Part shown: piece after piece, positions 8,994 through 17,907 of the stretch
Layout of the letters: each line of letters starts with the position of its first letter
Position numbering within the stretch: the first letter of the stretch is position 1
Assembly (NCBI RefSeq): GCF_030973515.1
Contig: NZ_JARGZA010000021.1
Coordinates: 1-58,249, forward strand
Direction of reading: 5' to 3'
DNA length: 58,249 nt
From: Jannaschia maritima
Lineage (GTDB): Bacteria > Pseudomonadota > Alphaproteobacteria > Rhodobacterales > Rhodobacteraceae
Notes under the pieces: generated by a model
Told to the model about the DNA's origin: nothing
Database searches by the model: none
The model's input: the letters and a program-made list of their open reading frames with translations, nothing else
Translations under genes and position numbers: made by a program

Positions 8994-10154
8994 ATGCCCG
9001 TCAAGAACCGCTTCAGCGAATGGCTGCCCGAGATCACGGCCTGGCGCCGCGACATCCACGCCCATCCCGAGCTTGGCTACGACACGCACCGGACGGCGGC
9101 GCTGGTGGCCGACAAGCTGCGGGCCTTCGGGTGCGACGAGGTCGTGACCGGCATCGGCCGCACGGGCGTGGTGGGCGTGATCCGGGGCCGGCATCCGGGC
9201 GACGGCGTGGTCGGCCTGCGCGCGGACATGGACGCGCTGCCCATCGAGGAGGCGACCGGCGCGGACCATGCCTCCACCATCCCCGGCAAGATGCACGCCT
9301 GCGGCCACGACGGGCACACCGCGATGCTCCTGGGCGCGGCCCGTTACTTGGCGGAAACGCGCAACTTCGCGGGCACCGCAATCGTCGTGTTCCAGCCGGC
9401 GGAGGAAGGCGGCGGCGGCGGCCTGGCCATGTGCGAGGACGGGCTGATGGACCGCTTCGGCATCCAGGAGGTGTACGGGATGCACAACTGGCCCGGCCAG
9501 CCGCAGGGCCGGTTCTCCATCCGGCCCGGCCCGTTCTTCGCGTCCACCGACGAGTTCACGCTGCAGGTCCGGGGCGTGGGCGGGCACGCCGCCAAGCCGC
9601 AGATCGCCGTGGACACCACCTTGATGGGCGCGCATCTCGTCACCGCGCTGCAGAGCATCGCCTCGCGCAACGCCGACCCCGTGGAACAGGTCGTCGTGTC
9701 GGTCACGTCGTTCCGCACCTCCAGCGACGCCTACAACGTCCTGCCGTCCGCGGCCGAGCTGCGGGGCACGGTGCGCACGATGGACGCGGGCCAGCGCGAC
9801 ATGGCCGAACGGCGGATCAAGGCGATCGCGGCGGGGATCGCCGCCACATTCGGGGGCGAGGTCGAGGTCCGGTACGACCGCAACTATCCCGTGATGGCGA
9901 ACCACGACGCGCAGACCGCCTTCGCCGCCGACGTGGCCCGCGACGTCTCGGGCGATTGCGGCGACGCGCCCCTCGTGATGGGGGGCGAGGACTTCGCCTA
10001 TATGCTGCTGGAACGGCCCGGGGCCTATATCCTGCTGGGCAACGGCGACAGCGCCCCGGTCCACCACCCCGAATACGACTTCGAGGACCAGATCATCCCG
10101 GCGGGCTGTTCCTGGCTGACCGGGCTGGTGGAGCAGCGGTTGAAGGCGGCCTGA
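8994..10154 (+). CDS. M20 family amidohydrolase (hippurate/N-acyl amino acid hydrolase type)
   Basis: Cytosolic di-zinc amidohydrolase of 386 residues, of the family that cleaves N-acyl amino acids, hippurate or indole-acetyl conjugates. Visible landmarks are WRRDIHAHPELGYDTHRTA at the N-terminus, the metal-site motif MHACGHDGHTAMLLGAA, FQPAEEGGGGG with the catalytic glutamate, HNWPGQPQG, a dimerisation domain with GVGGHAAKPQ, and the C-terminal metal ligand motif GGEDFAYML. The substrate is not determined. ATG 8994 is chosen because GGAGG lies 8 nt upstream; an earlier in-frame start would add about 20 Arg/Pro-rich residues with no family character. It converges on the acyl-CoA synthetase gene with a 16-nt gap. 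Confidence 0.9.
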   Translation: MPVKNRFSEWLPEITAWRRDIHAHPELGYDTHRTAALVADKLRAFGCDEVVTGIGRTGVVGVIRGRHPGDGVVGLRADMDALPIEEATGADHASTIPGKMHACGHDGHTAMLLGAARYLAETRNFAGTAIVVFQPAEEGGGGGLAMCEDGLMDRFGIQEVYGMHNWPGQPQGRFSIRPGPFFASTDEFTLQVRGVGGHAAKPQIAVDTTLMGAHLVTALQSIASRNADPVEQVVVSVTSFRTSSDAYNVLPSAAELRGTVRTMDAGQRDMAERRIKAIAAGIAATFGGEVEVRYDRNYPVMANHDAQTAFAADVARDVSGDCGDAPLVMGGEDFAYMLLERPGAYILLGNGDSAPVHHPEYDFEDQIIPAGCSWLTGLVEQRLKAA

Positions 10155-10170
10155 GCGGGCAGCGCCGCCC

Positions 10171-11730
10171 TCACCCCCCGTCCCGCAGCGCGGCGCGCCT
10201 GATCTTGCCGGTGGGCGTGGTCGGCAGGGCGTCGCGGAAGTGGATCGCGCGGGGGGCCATGTGCGGGCTCAGGCGGGTGCGGACAAGGTCGATCAGCGCC
10301 GCCGCCAGGGCGTCGGACGGGTCGGCCGCGACGACGAAGGCGGTCAGCGCCTGTCCGCGCACGGGATCGGGCAGGCCCACCACCGCGGCCATCACGACGG
10401 ACGGATGGGACGTCAGGCAGACCTCCACCTCCGTCGGGCCGATCCGGTATCCGGCGGAGTTGATGACGTCGTCGTCCCGCGCGTGATAGCGGACCACCCC
10501 GTCCGGCAGCGCGACCCCCAGGTCGCCCGTGCGCAGCCAACCGTTCCGCCACTTCGCGGCGGTGGGCGCGGGCCGGTTCCAGTACCGCAGGAACGCCGCC
10601 GCCGACCCGCGGGCGCAGATCTCGCCCACCGCGCCCACCGCGACCGGCACGCCACCGCCGTCCTGCACCTGCACCTCGCAGCCCGGCACCGCGCGGCCCA
10701 GCGTGCCCGGCACCGTGTCCTGCGTGCCCGCGCAGGACGCCAGCACCAGGTTGCATTCGGTCTGGCCGTAGATCTCGTTGACGGGCACGCCCAGGCGGTC
10801 GCGGCCCCATTCGGTCAGGTCCGCGCCCAGCGCCTCGCCCCCCGACATCACGGCGCGCAGCGACAGCCCCGCGGGCGGCTCCGTCCGGCGCAGCATCCGC
10901 AGGGCGGTGGGGGGCAGGAACGCGATCGTCACGCCCTCGTCGCGCATCAGGGCCCAGGCGGCGTCCGCGTCGAACTTGGGGAACCGCTTCGCGACCAGGG
11001 GGACGCCGTGGAACAGGCAGGGCATGGCGATGTCCATCAACCCGCCGATCCAGGCCCAGTCCGCGGGCGTCCAGCCGACGTCGCCGGGTCGGGGCATCCC
11101 TTCGAACGCCAGCTCGACGCCAGGCATGTGGCCCAGAAGGAAACGGTGTGCGTGGAGCACGCCCTTGGCCGCGCCCGTCGTCCCGGAGGTATAGATCACC
11201 ATCGCCGGATCCTCCGGACCCAGGGGGGCGGGCTCGACCGCGCCCTCCGCCGGCAGGGCGTCGGCGTCGACCGCCACGCGCAGATCCGGCAGGTCCAGGG
11301 CGGCGACGCGGGCCAGGCCGTCGGCGTCGGACACGATCGCCACCGCCCCGGAATCGGCCAGCCGATAGCGCAGGGCATCCGCCCCGAACAGGACCGTCAG
11401 GGGGAGCGAGATCGCGCCCAGCTTCATCGCGGCGAAATGGGCGACCATGACCTCCGCCCGCTGCGGCAGGAGGATCGCGACCCGGTCGCCCGATCCGACC
11501 CCGTGCCGGGCCAGGTCTGCGGCCAAGGCGTCCGAGGCCCGCTTCAGGTCGCCATACGTCCAGACCCGGCGGTCGCGGTTCAGATCCACGATCGCCGAAC
11601 GGTCGGGGTCGCGGGCGGCCCAGGCGTCGCAGCAGGCGGTCGCGATGTCGAAACGGGGGGGCAGATCCCAGCGAAACGCGGCGCGCAGCTCGTCCCAGGG
11701 ACGCAGCGCGGGGATCAGGCGGCGGTTCAC
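10171..11730 (-). CDS. AMP-dependent acyl-CoA synthetase
   Basis: Adenylate-forming enzyme that activates a carboxylic acid to its CoA thioester. The 519 residues include the P-loop MVIYTSGTTGAAKGVLHAH, then GDVGWTPADWAWIGG, the A5 motif NEIYGQTECNLV, the A7 motif WLRTGDLGV, the hinge HARDDDVINSAGYRIGPTEVE, and the C-terminal catalytic-lysine motif LPTTPTGKIRRAAL. Overall pattern is nearest to medium-chain or acetyl/benzoyl-type synthetases; the substrate is open. No ATG lies near the family N-terminus. GTG 11730 overlaps the upstream lipoprotein stop by 4 nt (GTGA) and gives NRRLIPALRPWDELRAAF, a natural beginning, so translational coupling is likely. Confidence 0.87.
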   Translation of the reverse strand: MNRRLIPALRPWDELRAAFRWDLPPRFDIATACCDAWAARDPDRSAIVDLNRDRRVWTYGDLKRASDALAADLARHGVGSGDRVAILLPQRAEVMVAHFAAMKLGAISLPLTVLFGADALRYRLADSGAVAIVSDADGLARVAALDLPDLRVAVDADALPAEGAVEPAPLGPEDPAMVIYTSGTTGAAKGVLHAHRFLLGHMPGVELAFEGMPRPGDVGWTPADWAWIGGLMDIAMPCLFHGVPLVAKRFPKFDADAAWALMRDEGVTIAFLPPTALRMLRRTEPPAGLSLRAVMSGGEALGADLTEWGRDRLGVPVNEIYGQTECNLVLASCAGTQDTVPGTLGRAVPGCEVQVQDGGGVPVAVGAVGEICARGSAAAFLRYWNRPAPTAAKWRNGWLRTGDLGVALPDGVVRYHARDDDVINSAGYRIGPTEVEVCLTSHPSVVMAAVVGLPDPVRGQALTAFVVAADPSDALAAALIDLVRTRLSPHMAPRAIHFRDALPTTPTGKIRRAALRDGG

Positions 11731-12224
11731 CCGCCGACGCGGGCCAGGGTGACGGGGTGCAGTCCAGCCAGGGGCAGCCCCAGCGCCTGAAGGGCGGACA
11801 GGCTGATCTGGGCGCCGCCCGCGCCGCCCAGCGGGCGCAGCGTCAGCGCGATGCCGGTGCCGCCCGCCGCGGTGGCCTTGCCCGCCACCTCCGCCGATAC
11901 GAGGTCGGTCTTGACCCAGAGCCCGGGTTCCGCCGGATCGCCCAGCGCCACCGTTTCGGTGCCCAGATCGGCCGACGCGGCGGAGGCGGCGACGATGCGG
12001 GCCTGCTGCTTCTCGGCCTCCGACACGGTGTCCAGCGCCTCCGCCCGGGCGGTGACGCGGGACGGGGGCGCGACGACGGTGGCGCCGCCCCCGGTGGGGG
12101 CGGCGGCGATCTGGCCGGTCGGGGGCAGGATGATGGGCGCGGGCTCGGCCGGGCCCTCCTCCTCCCGGAAGAATCCGCAGCCGGTCAGGACGGCGGAAAG
12201 AAGGACGATGGTCAACAGACGCAT
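11727..12224 (-). CDS. predicted lipoprotein
   Basis: 165 residues. The N-terminus MRLLTIVLLSAVLTGC is a lipoprotein signal with lipobox LTGC (Cys16). A short Pro/Glu linker and Ala/Thr/Val-rich mature part follow, with EKQQARIVAASAASADLGTE and a small C-terminal domain ending HPVTLARVGG. I do not recognise a named family. It is translationally coupled to the acyl-CoA synthetase through a GTGA overlap and is divergent from moaA across 127 nt. Such coupling need not mean a shared function. Confidence 0.72.
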   Translation of the reverse strand: MRLLTIVLLSAVLTGCGFFREEEGPAEPAPIILPPTGQIAAAPTGGGATVVAPPSRVTARAEALDTVSEAEKQQARIVAASAASADLGTETVALGDPAEPGLWVKTDLVSAEVAGKATAAGGTGIALTLRPLGGAGGAQISLSALQALGLPLAGLHPVTLARVGG

Positions 12225-12351
12225 GGCGGGGGCGTTTCCTTTCGTTGGTCGCGGTCGCGGGATCGATCCTAGCGGACCGGGCGCCCGTGTCAGCCCCGCG
12301 CGGAGCAGGCGCCGCCTTGTTCGCCGCCGCCGCCGGGGCTAGCTGAGGGGG

Positions 12352-13371
12352 ATGGATCACGCCGCCCCCCTGATCGACCCGTTCGCCCGCGCGATCACCT
12401 ATCTTCGGGTGTCGGTCACGGACCGGTGCGACTTCCGCTGCACGTACTGCATGGCCGAGCACATGCAGTTCCTGCCCAAACGCGACCTGCTGACCCTGGA
12501 GGAGCTGGAGCGGCTGTGCACCGCCTTCGTGCGCCTGGGCGTATCCAAGCTGCGCATCACGGGCGGCGAGCCCCTGGTCCGGCGCAACGTCATGTCCTTC
12601 TTCGAGGGGATGTCCCAGCACCTGGGCGCAGGCCTGGACGAGCTAACGCTGACGACCAACGGCTCGCAGCTGGACCGCTTCGCGGGCCCCCTGGCCGCCT
12701 GCGGCGTCCGGCGAGTGAACGTATCGCTGGACACGCTCGATCCGAACAAGTTCCGGGCGATCACGCGATGGGGCACGCTGGACAAGGTCCGCCGCGGGAT
12801 CGACGCCGCCCGGGACGCGGGGATGCGGATCAAGATCAATACGGTCGCGCTGAAGGGCTTCAACGAATCCGAGCTGTTCGACCTCGTGTCGTGGTGCCGC
12901 GCGGAGGACATGGACCTGACCTTCATCGAGGTCATGCCGATGGGCGACATGGGCGACGGCACCGACGGGACGCTGCGGCTGGACCAGTACTGGCCCCTGC
13001 GCGACCTGCGCGCGCGACTGGCCGAACGTTTCGCATTGACCGATCTGCCGGACCGCACGGGCGGGCCTGCCCGCTATGTTCGTCTGGACGGGACGGGACC
13101 GCGCCTGGGCTTCATCACGCCGCTTACGCACAACTTCTGCGAATCGTGCAACCGCGTGCGCGTCACCTGCACGGGGCAGCTGTTCATGTGCCTGGGGCAG
13201 GAGGACGCCGCCGACCTGCGCGCGGCCCTGCGGGGGGGCGCCGGGGACGGGGCGTTGGAGGACGCGATCCGGTACGCCATCGCGCGCAAGCCCAGGGGGC
13301 ACGACTTCGACTATTCTCGGCAATCGGTCGGCGGGCGCATGTCCCGCCACATGAGCCATACGGGTGGCTGA
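12352..13371 (+). CDS. moaA: GTP 3',8-cyclase
   Basis: Radical-SAM enzyme for the first step of molybdenum cofactor synthesis, converting GTP to 3',8-cyclo-GTP. The N-terminal [4Fe-4S] motif is CDFRCTYC (Cys26, Cys30, Cys33), followed by [13 protein letters not shown] for SAM binding. The second, substrate-binding cluster is in [18 protein letters not shown] with a third cysteine further on (LFMCLGQ). The chain ends in HTGG, the double-glycine tail that is part of the MoaA active site. 339 residues is normal. The product feeds the cofactor of molybdoenzymes such as NasA (24655-27252). The following ferredoxin-like gene overlaps its last codons. Confidence 0.95.
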   Translation: MDHAAPLIDPFARAITYLRVSVTDRCDFRCTYCMAEHMQFLPKRDLLTLEELERLCTAFVRLGVSKLRITGGEPLVRRNVMSFFEGMSQHLGAGLDELTLTTNGSQLDRFAGPLAACGVRRVNVSLDTLDPNKFRAITRWGTLDKVRRGIDAARDAGMRIKINTVALKGFNESELFDLVSWCRAEDMDLTFIEVMPMGDMGDGTDGTLRLDQYWPLRDLRARLAERFALTDLPDRTGGPARYVRLDGTGPRLGFITPLTHNFCESCNRVRVTCTGQLFMCLGQEDAADLRAALRGGAGDGALEDAIRYAIARKPRGHDFDYSRQSVGGRMSRHMSHTGG

Positions 13372-14023
13372 CGGGCCCGGCGGGCGGACGCTCCCGTCCG
13401 GCGGGGACATGCCGGACGACGGGATCGCGGCGGATGCGGCGGCGCGGGGGCTGACGGTGCTGGGCGAGGCATCCGCGGACGGGGCCACGGTGGTCCTGCT
13501 GGGGCCGGACCCCGCGCGGTTCTGGGACATCCTGCGCCGATCGCCGGAATGGAACGATCCCGATCCGGTCGACGCCTGGTCCCGGCGGCAGGTCGCGGCC
13601 CTGGCGGCGGCGTGGGGCGGCACCCCGCGGTTCCCCTTCGGCGAACCGCCCGAACCCTTCATGCGCTGGGCGTTGGGCAGCGGACGCTGCCATTCCAGCC
13701 CCGTGGGGATGCTGGTCCACGACGCCCAGGGTCTGATGGTCAGCTTCCGGGGCGCCGTCGAACGGCCCCTCCCGTCGGACGGCCCCGTTCCCACGCCCTC
13801 GCCCTGCGCCTCCTGCGACGCCCAGCCCTGCCGCACCGCCTGCCCCGTGGGCGCCCTGACGGCGGGGGGCTACGACGTTCCGGCCTGTCGCGCCTACGTG
13901 GCGTCCGAAGCTGGGCGGGATTGCCGGATGCGGGGCTGCCGCGTGCGCCGCGCCTGCCCCGTCTCGCCGCCCCGGCCCGATGCCCAATCCGCCCACCACA
14001 TGGAGGCCTTCCTGTGCGAGTGA
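13364..14023 (+). CDS. ferredoxin-like 4Fe-4S protein of unknown function
   Basis: 219 residues. The N-terminal half lacks recognisable motifs apart from [13 protein letters not shown]. The C-terminal half has two cysteine clusters: [18 protein letters not shown] (C-x2-C-x4-C-x3-CP, a ferredoxin-type cluster) and [13 protein letters not shown]. The pairing recalls the dicluster end of epoxyqueuosine-reductase-like proteins, but the cobalamin part is absent. GTG 13364 overlaps the moaA stop by 8 nt; ATG 13409 is an alternative start. It overlaps the next gene by 10 nt. The moaA-ferredoxin-phosphatase arrangement suggests cotranscription only. Confidence 0.7.
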   Translation: MADGPGGRTLPSGGDMPDDGIAADAAARGLTVLGEASADGATVVLLGPDPARFWDILRRSPEWNDPDPVDAWSRRQVAALAAAWGGTPRFPFGEPPEPFMRWALGSGRCHSSPVGMLVHDAQGLMVSFRGAVERPLPSDGPVPTPSPCASCDAQPCRTACPVGALTAGGYDVPACRAYVASEAGRDCRMRGCRVRRACPVSPPRPDAQSAHHMEAFLCE

Positions 14024-14481
14024 TCCTGCTGCGCCATGCCAAGTCGTCCTGGGACGACCCGTCGCTCGACGACCGCGACCGCCCGCTGAACCGGCGCGGC
14101 CGCGACGCCGCGGCGCGGATCGGCGCCTGGCTGCGGACCCACGCGCCGGAGCCCGACCGCATCCTCGTGTCGCCCGCCGCCCGCACGCGCGAGACGTGGG
14201 ACGCGCTGGGCCTGCCAGGCACGCCGGAGCATCCCGACGCCCTGTACCTGGCGGAAGCGGACGCGATCCTGGCCGCCCTGCCCGCGCGGGGCTGCGTCCT
14301 GGTGGTCGGCCACAACGACGGCATGGCGCGGGCCGCGCGGCGCCTGTGCGCCCGGCCGCCGAACCATCCCGATTTCGACCGCTTCCCCACGGGGGCCTGC
14401 CTGATCCTCGACTTCGCGGACGCCCCGGCTTGGGGCGAAGGCCAGGTGGCCGCCTTCGTCACGCCGGACGACCTGGCCTGA
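14014..14481 (+). CDS. SixA-like histidine phosphatase
   Basis: 155-residue member of the histidine phosphatase (phosphoglycerate-mutase-like) superfamily. The phospho-accepting histidine is in the first strand, [24 protein letters not shown] and SPAARTRETW follow, and the second catalytic histidine is in VVGHNDGMAR. This short form resembles E. coli SixA, which dephosphorylates phosphohistidine on phosphotransferase-system proteins; the target here is not known. GTG 14014 has GGAGG 7 nt upstream, inside the end of the preceding gene, and starts the protein exactly at the RHG strand. Confidence 0.82.
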   Translation: MRVILLRHAKSSWDDPSLDDRDRPLNRRGRDAAARIGAWLRTHAPEPDRILVSPAARTRETWDALGLPGTPEHPDALYLAEADAILAALPARGCVLVVGHNDGMARAARRLCARPPNHPDFDRFPTGACLILDFADAPAWGEGQVAAFVTPDDLA

Positions 14482-14577
14482 CAGGTCTGCAACCCCGCCC
14501 TCCGGTCCCGGCACGGTTGCCACGCCCCCCCGGTCGGGCGGCAGGAACGGTCCCATTGCAATTATGGGATATTCGTC

Positions 14578-15156
14578 ATGCATCGGCCCGTTCTCGCCGT
14601 CACCGCCCTCCTCGGCCTCCTGACCATCACCGGTTGCACCGCCCGTCCGCCTGGAACGGACGCGGGCACGCGCGGGGCGGACGCCGCCGTTCCGACGCGG
14701 GCCGTCGCGCTGCGGGAGAGTGCGCGCGAGGCGTCGGACCGCGGAGGGGACGGCTTCGGGGAGGACGCGATCGCGACGCGCGCGGGCGTCGCGACGCCGG
14801 TTCGCCCCGTCTTCGAGGCCATCACGAGGCCGATCGAGGTGCGACCGGCCCCCGAACCGCGGTTCTTCGAACCTCCGTCCGGCGGCGGCAGGTATTCTGG
14901 CATCGAACTCGACCCCATCCGCACCGGCGGGATCTCCATGCCGCGCTTCGACCGCACGGAGCTGTCGATCCCGCCCGACGTCGAGGAACCGGCCGTCGTC
15001 GAGCCCCCCGCCGCGCCCTCGAACGGTCCGGCCACACCAGAACCGGATGTCGCGGGCGGCACGCCGCCCGCTGGCGGACCGGCGGATCCCGCCCCGACAG
15101 GCGCCGCCGTCGCGTCCGACCCGGTCGCGGAACAGGCCGGCGGCGAACTCTTCTGA
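14578..15156 (+). CDS. proline-rich predicted lipoprotein
   Basis: 192 residues. MHRPVLAVTALLGLLTITGC is a lipoprotein signal with lipobox ITGC (Cys20). The mature part is low in hydrophobic residues, with RALRESAREASDRGG-type charged sequence and then a Pro/Ala/Glu-rich tail (about residues 140-185) that is probably unstructured. No family is recognised. The 96-nt upstream gap includes an AT-rich patch (CAATTATGGGATATTC) just before ATG 14578, which could hold promoter elements, so it may be transcribed on its own. Confidence 0.6.
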   Translation: MHRPVLAVTALLGLLTITGCTARPPGTDAGTRGADAAVPTRAVALRESAREASDRGGDGFGEDAIATRAGVATPVRPVFEAITRPIEVRPAPEPRFFEPPSGGGRYSGIELDPIRTGGISMPRFDRTELSIPPDVEEPAVVEPPAAPSNGPATPEPDVAGGTPPAGGPADPAPTGAAVASDPVAEQAGGELF

Positions 15157-15328
15157 TCGGACCCGACGCCGATCCGGGCGCCAAGCCGTCGGTCGACCGC
15201 CGGGCGGCGTCCGGATCGCCCCGCAGACACGCACCGCGATGCGGCGCATGCCCCCTATCCGATTGACACCCCGGCCCGGCTGCGGTCCCCTCCCCCCGAT
15301 CCCGACCGCGAACCCGGAGAGCAGCGCC

Positions 15329-16618
15329 ATGGCAGACGGAACGCCCGACACCCCCGACGGATCCGCCCCGCCCGCCACCAACCTGCGCACGGACCCCGAC
15401 CGGCTGTGGGACAGCCTGATGGAGATGGCGAAGATCGGCCCCGGCGTCGCGGGCGGCAACAACCGCCAGACCCTGACCGACGCCGACGCCGACGGCCGCG
15501 CGCTGTTCCAGCGCTGGTGCGAGGCCGCGGGCTGCACCATGGGACTGGACGGCCTGGGCAACATGTTCGCCCGACGCGACGGCACCGACCCGGACGCGAA
15601 GGCCGTCTATCTCGGCAGCCACCTCGACACGCAGCCCACGGGCGGCAAGTACGACGGCGTGCTGGGCGTCCTGGGGGGGTTGGAGGTCCTGCGCACGCTC
15701 GACGACCTGGGCGTCCGGACCCGGCGTCCGATCGTGGTGGCGAACTTCACGAACGAGGAAGGCACCCGCTTCGCCCCCGCGATGATGGCGTCGGGCGTCT
15801 TCGCGGGCGTCCACGACCAGGCCTGGGTGGAGGACCGGACCGACGCCCAGGGCCTGCGCTTCGGGGACGAGCTGGACCGCATCGGCTGGCGCGGCGACGA
15901 GCCCGTGGGCGCGCGTGCGGACGACATCCACGCCTTCTTCGAGCTTCACATCGAGCAGGGGCCCATCCTGGAAGTTGAAGGCAAGGACATCGGCGTCGTC
16001 ACGCACGGCCAGGGCCTGTGGTGGCTGGAGGTGACGCTGACGGGCAAGGAATCGCATACGGGGTCCACGCCCATGGACATGCGCGTGAACGCGGGCCTCG
16101 GCATGGCACGCATCACCGAACTGGTGCACACGGTCGCGATGGACGCCCAGCCCGCCGCCGTGGGCGCGGTGGGCCATTGCGACGTCCACCCCAACAGCCG
16201 CAACGTCATCCCCGGCAGGTGCGTCTTCACGATCGACATCCGCAGCCCCGACCGCGCCAAGCTGGACGGCATGAAGGCCCGGATCGAGGCGGAGGCCACA
16301 AAGATCGCCGCCGACCTCGGCCTGGGGATCGAAATCCAGGACGTCGGCCATTTCGACCCCGTCACTTTCGATCCGGACTGCGTCGCCGCCGTCCGCGACG
16401 CCGCGCAGGCGCTGGGCTACGGCCATATCGACATCGTGTCGGGCGCGGGCCACGATGCGTGCTGGATCAACCGCGTCGCCCCCACCGCCATGATCATGTG
16501 CCCCTGCGTGGACGGCCTGTCCCACAACGAGGCGGAGGAGATCACGAAGGACTGGGCGCAGGCGGGCGCCGACGTCCTGCTGCACGCCGTTCTGGCGAAG
16601 GCGGAGGTCGTGACGTGA
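15329..16618 (+). CDS. Zn-dependent hydrolase, beta-ureidopropionase/N-carbamoyl-amino-acid hydrolase type
   Basis: M20-family amidase of 429 residues that, by family and context, hydrolyses N-carbamoyl-beta-alanine in the last step of reductive pyrimidine degradation. Motifs: SHLDTQPTGGKYDGVLGVLG (metal ligands His and Asp), VANFTNEEGTRFAP (bridging Glu), FELHIEQGPILE, GKESHTGSTPMDMR in the lid domain, and GAGHDACWINRVAPTAMI near the C-terminus. Allantoate amidohydrolase and hydantoin-linked carbamoylases share these motifs; dihydropyrimidinase (17908) downstream favours the pyrimidine role. ATG 15329 has GGAGA 9 nt upstream. First gene of a five-gene, tightly spaced plus-strand run ending with the methyltransferase. 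Confidence 0.88.
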   Translation: MADGTPDTPDGSAPPATNLRTDPDRLWDSLMEMAKIGPGVAGGNNRQTLTDADADGRALFQRWCEAAGCTMGLDGLGNMFARRDGTDPDAKAVYLGSHLDTQPTGGKYDGVLGVLGGLEVLRTLDDLGVRTRRPIVVANFTNEEGTRFAPAMMASGVFAGVHDQAWVEDRTDAQGLRFGDELDRIGWRGDEPVGARADDIHAFFELHIEQGPILEVEGKDIGVVTHGQGLWWLEVTLTGKESHTGSTPMDMRVNAGLGMARITELVHTVAMDAQPAAVGAVGHCDVHPNSRNVIPGRCVFTIDIRSPDRAKLDGMKARIEAEATKIAADLGLGIEIQDVGHFDPVTFDPDCVAAVRDAAQALGYGHIDIVSGAGHDACWINRVAPTAMIMCPCVDGLSHNEAEEITKDWAQAGADVLLHAVLAKAEVVT

Positions 16619-17655
16619 ACATGCTGACGCGGGTGCCCCGCCGCCTCCGGTCGCGGTGGCAGCACCACCAGGAACAGCGCGCCATCCGCAACTCGCTGCG
16701 GGTGCTGCACGGGCCCGATCACGTCGATCTGGGGGCGACGGACGTGGCCGTCGTCATGCTGGGGCGGAACCTGTCCTACTACATCCGGGCCAGCCACGAG
16801 CATTACATGGCGCTGGGCGCGCGGCACCTGTTCCTGGTCGACAACGGCTCGACCGACGACACGCGCGAGATCGCCGCCACCCTGCCGCACACCACCGTGA
16901 TCCGCTCGGACGCGGACTTCCGCACGCACCAGACCGAGATGCGCCGCTATGCGGTGGAACGGTTCGTCCGGGCGGGCTGGTTCCTCGTCGTGGACGGGGA
17001 CGAGATCCTCGACTACCCGAACCGGGACCGCCTGTCGCTGCCGGGCCTGACCGGGCGGCTGAACGAGGCGGGCTGCACCGGGCTGATGGCCGCCATGCTG
17101 GAGATGGTGCCCGAAGGGCCCATCGCGACCGCCTCCGACGTGTCCTTCGCGGACGCGCTGCGGACCTATCGCCGCTGCAGCACGAACGACATAAGCACGG
17201 TCGCCTATCACGACCCCACCCATCACCTGGCGGCGTTCCTAGCCGCCAACACGCTGACCAACCCGGACGTCGTGCTGCAATACGGCGGCCTGCGCCGCAC
17301 CCTCTTCGGCGAGGATTGCGCCCTCTTCAAGCATCCGCTTTGCCGGTACGGGCCCGGCGTCGACGCCTGCTATCACCCGCACCTGTCGCTGGGCTTGCGC
17401 CTGGCGCCCTGCACGGTGCCGCTGAAGCACTACAAGTTCACCGACGACGTCGTGGCGCGCGAACGCGGGCGCCTGGCGGAGGGGCGGGCGTCGAAGGCCG
17501 TGGCGTCCGAGATGGGCAGCCGGCTCGAACGCCTCGCCAACGACCCCACCTTCGAGATGACCGTACCCGACATGCTCGAAGACCCGTCCTACGACGAGCT
17601 GCGCGCGCGCGGCTTCGTCGTCGCGGACGAGGACGGCATGGCGCTGTTCCGATGA
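16615..17655 (+). CDS. family 2-like glycosyltransferase
   Basis: 346 residues. The GT-A core is visible: DVAVVMLGRNLSYYIRAS, then HLFLVDNGSTDDTREIA (nucleotide-sugar binding) and WFLVVDGDEILDYP, a DxD-type motif. The middle and C-terminal regions include PLKHYKFTD, as in the group of surface-polysaccharide transferases that carry a degenerate GT2 domain. No signal peptide; probably cytosolic or membrane-associated. GTG 16615 overlaps the hydrolase stop by 4 nt (GTGA) with GGAGG 8 nt upstream; ATG 16621 is an alternative. Its place inside a pyrimidine-degradation operon has no obvious metabolic logic. Confidence 0.82.
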   Translation: MNMLTRVPRRLRSRWQHHQEQRAIRNSLRVLHGPDHVDLGATDVAVVMLGRNLSYYIRASHEHYMALGARHLFLVDNGSTDDTREIAATLPHTTVIRSDADFRTHQTEMRRYAVERFVRAGWFLVVDGDEILDYPNRDRLSLPGLTGRLNEAGCTGLMAAMLEMVPEGPIATASDVSFADALRTYRRCSTNDISTVAYHDPTHHLAAFLAANTLTNPDVVLQYGGLRRTLFGEDCALFKHPLCRYGPGVDACYHPHLSLGLRLAPCTVPLKHYKFTDDVVARERGRLAEGRASKAVASEMGSRLERLANDPTFEMTVPDMLEDPSYDELRARGFVVADEDGMALFR

Positions 17656-17897
17656 CCCGCGCCGCAACGGCCCTTCTGGCCGCCCTGGCGCTGGCCGCCT
17701 GCGCGCCCCCGCCCGCGGCGCTGGACCCGGCGGGCTTCGCGCCCCTGGACCACACGCCGCCCCTGGCCGCCCGCGCGCTGCTGCCCCGCGGCGTCACCGC
17801 CGACGACATGCGCATCCGGCGCAACTGCTACGCCTATGCGTTCCGGGGCGCCCTTTATCCCGTCCGCCGCCCCGACGGCGGGCAGTACTGCATCTGA
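17652..17897 (+). CDS. small predicted lipoprotein
   Basis: 81 residues. MTRAATALLAALALAAC is a lipoprotein signal ending at Cys17. The mature peptide is short, with a Pro-rich part, DDMRIRRNCYAYAF and a Cys-containing C-terminus (GGQYCI), so one disulfide is possible. No family is recognised. ATGA overlap with the glycosyltransferase stop; hydA follows 10 nt after its own stop. Confidence 0.7.
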   Translation: MTRAATALLAALALAACAPPPAALDPAGFAPLDHTPPLAARALLPRGVTADDMRIRRNCYAYAFRGALYPVRRPDGGQYCI

Positions 17898-17907
17898 AAG
17901 GTCCCCC

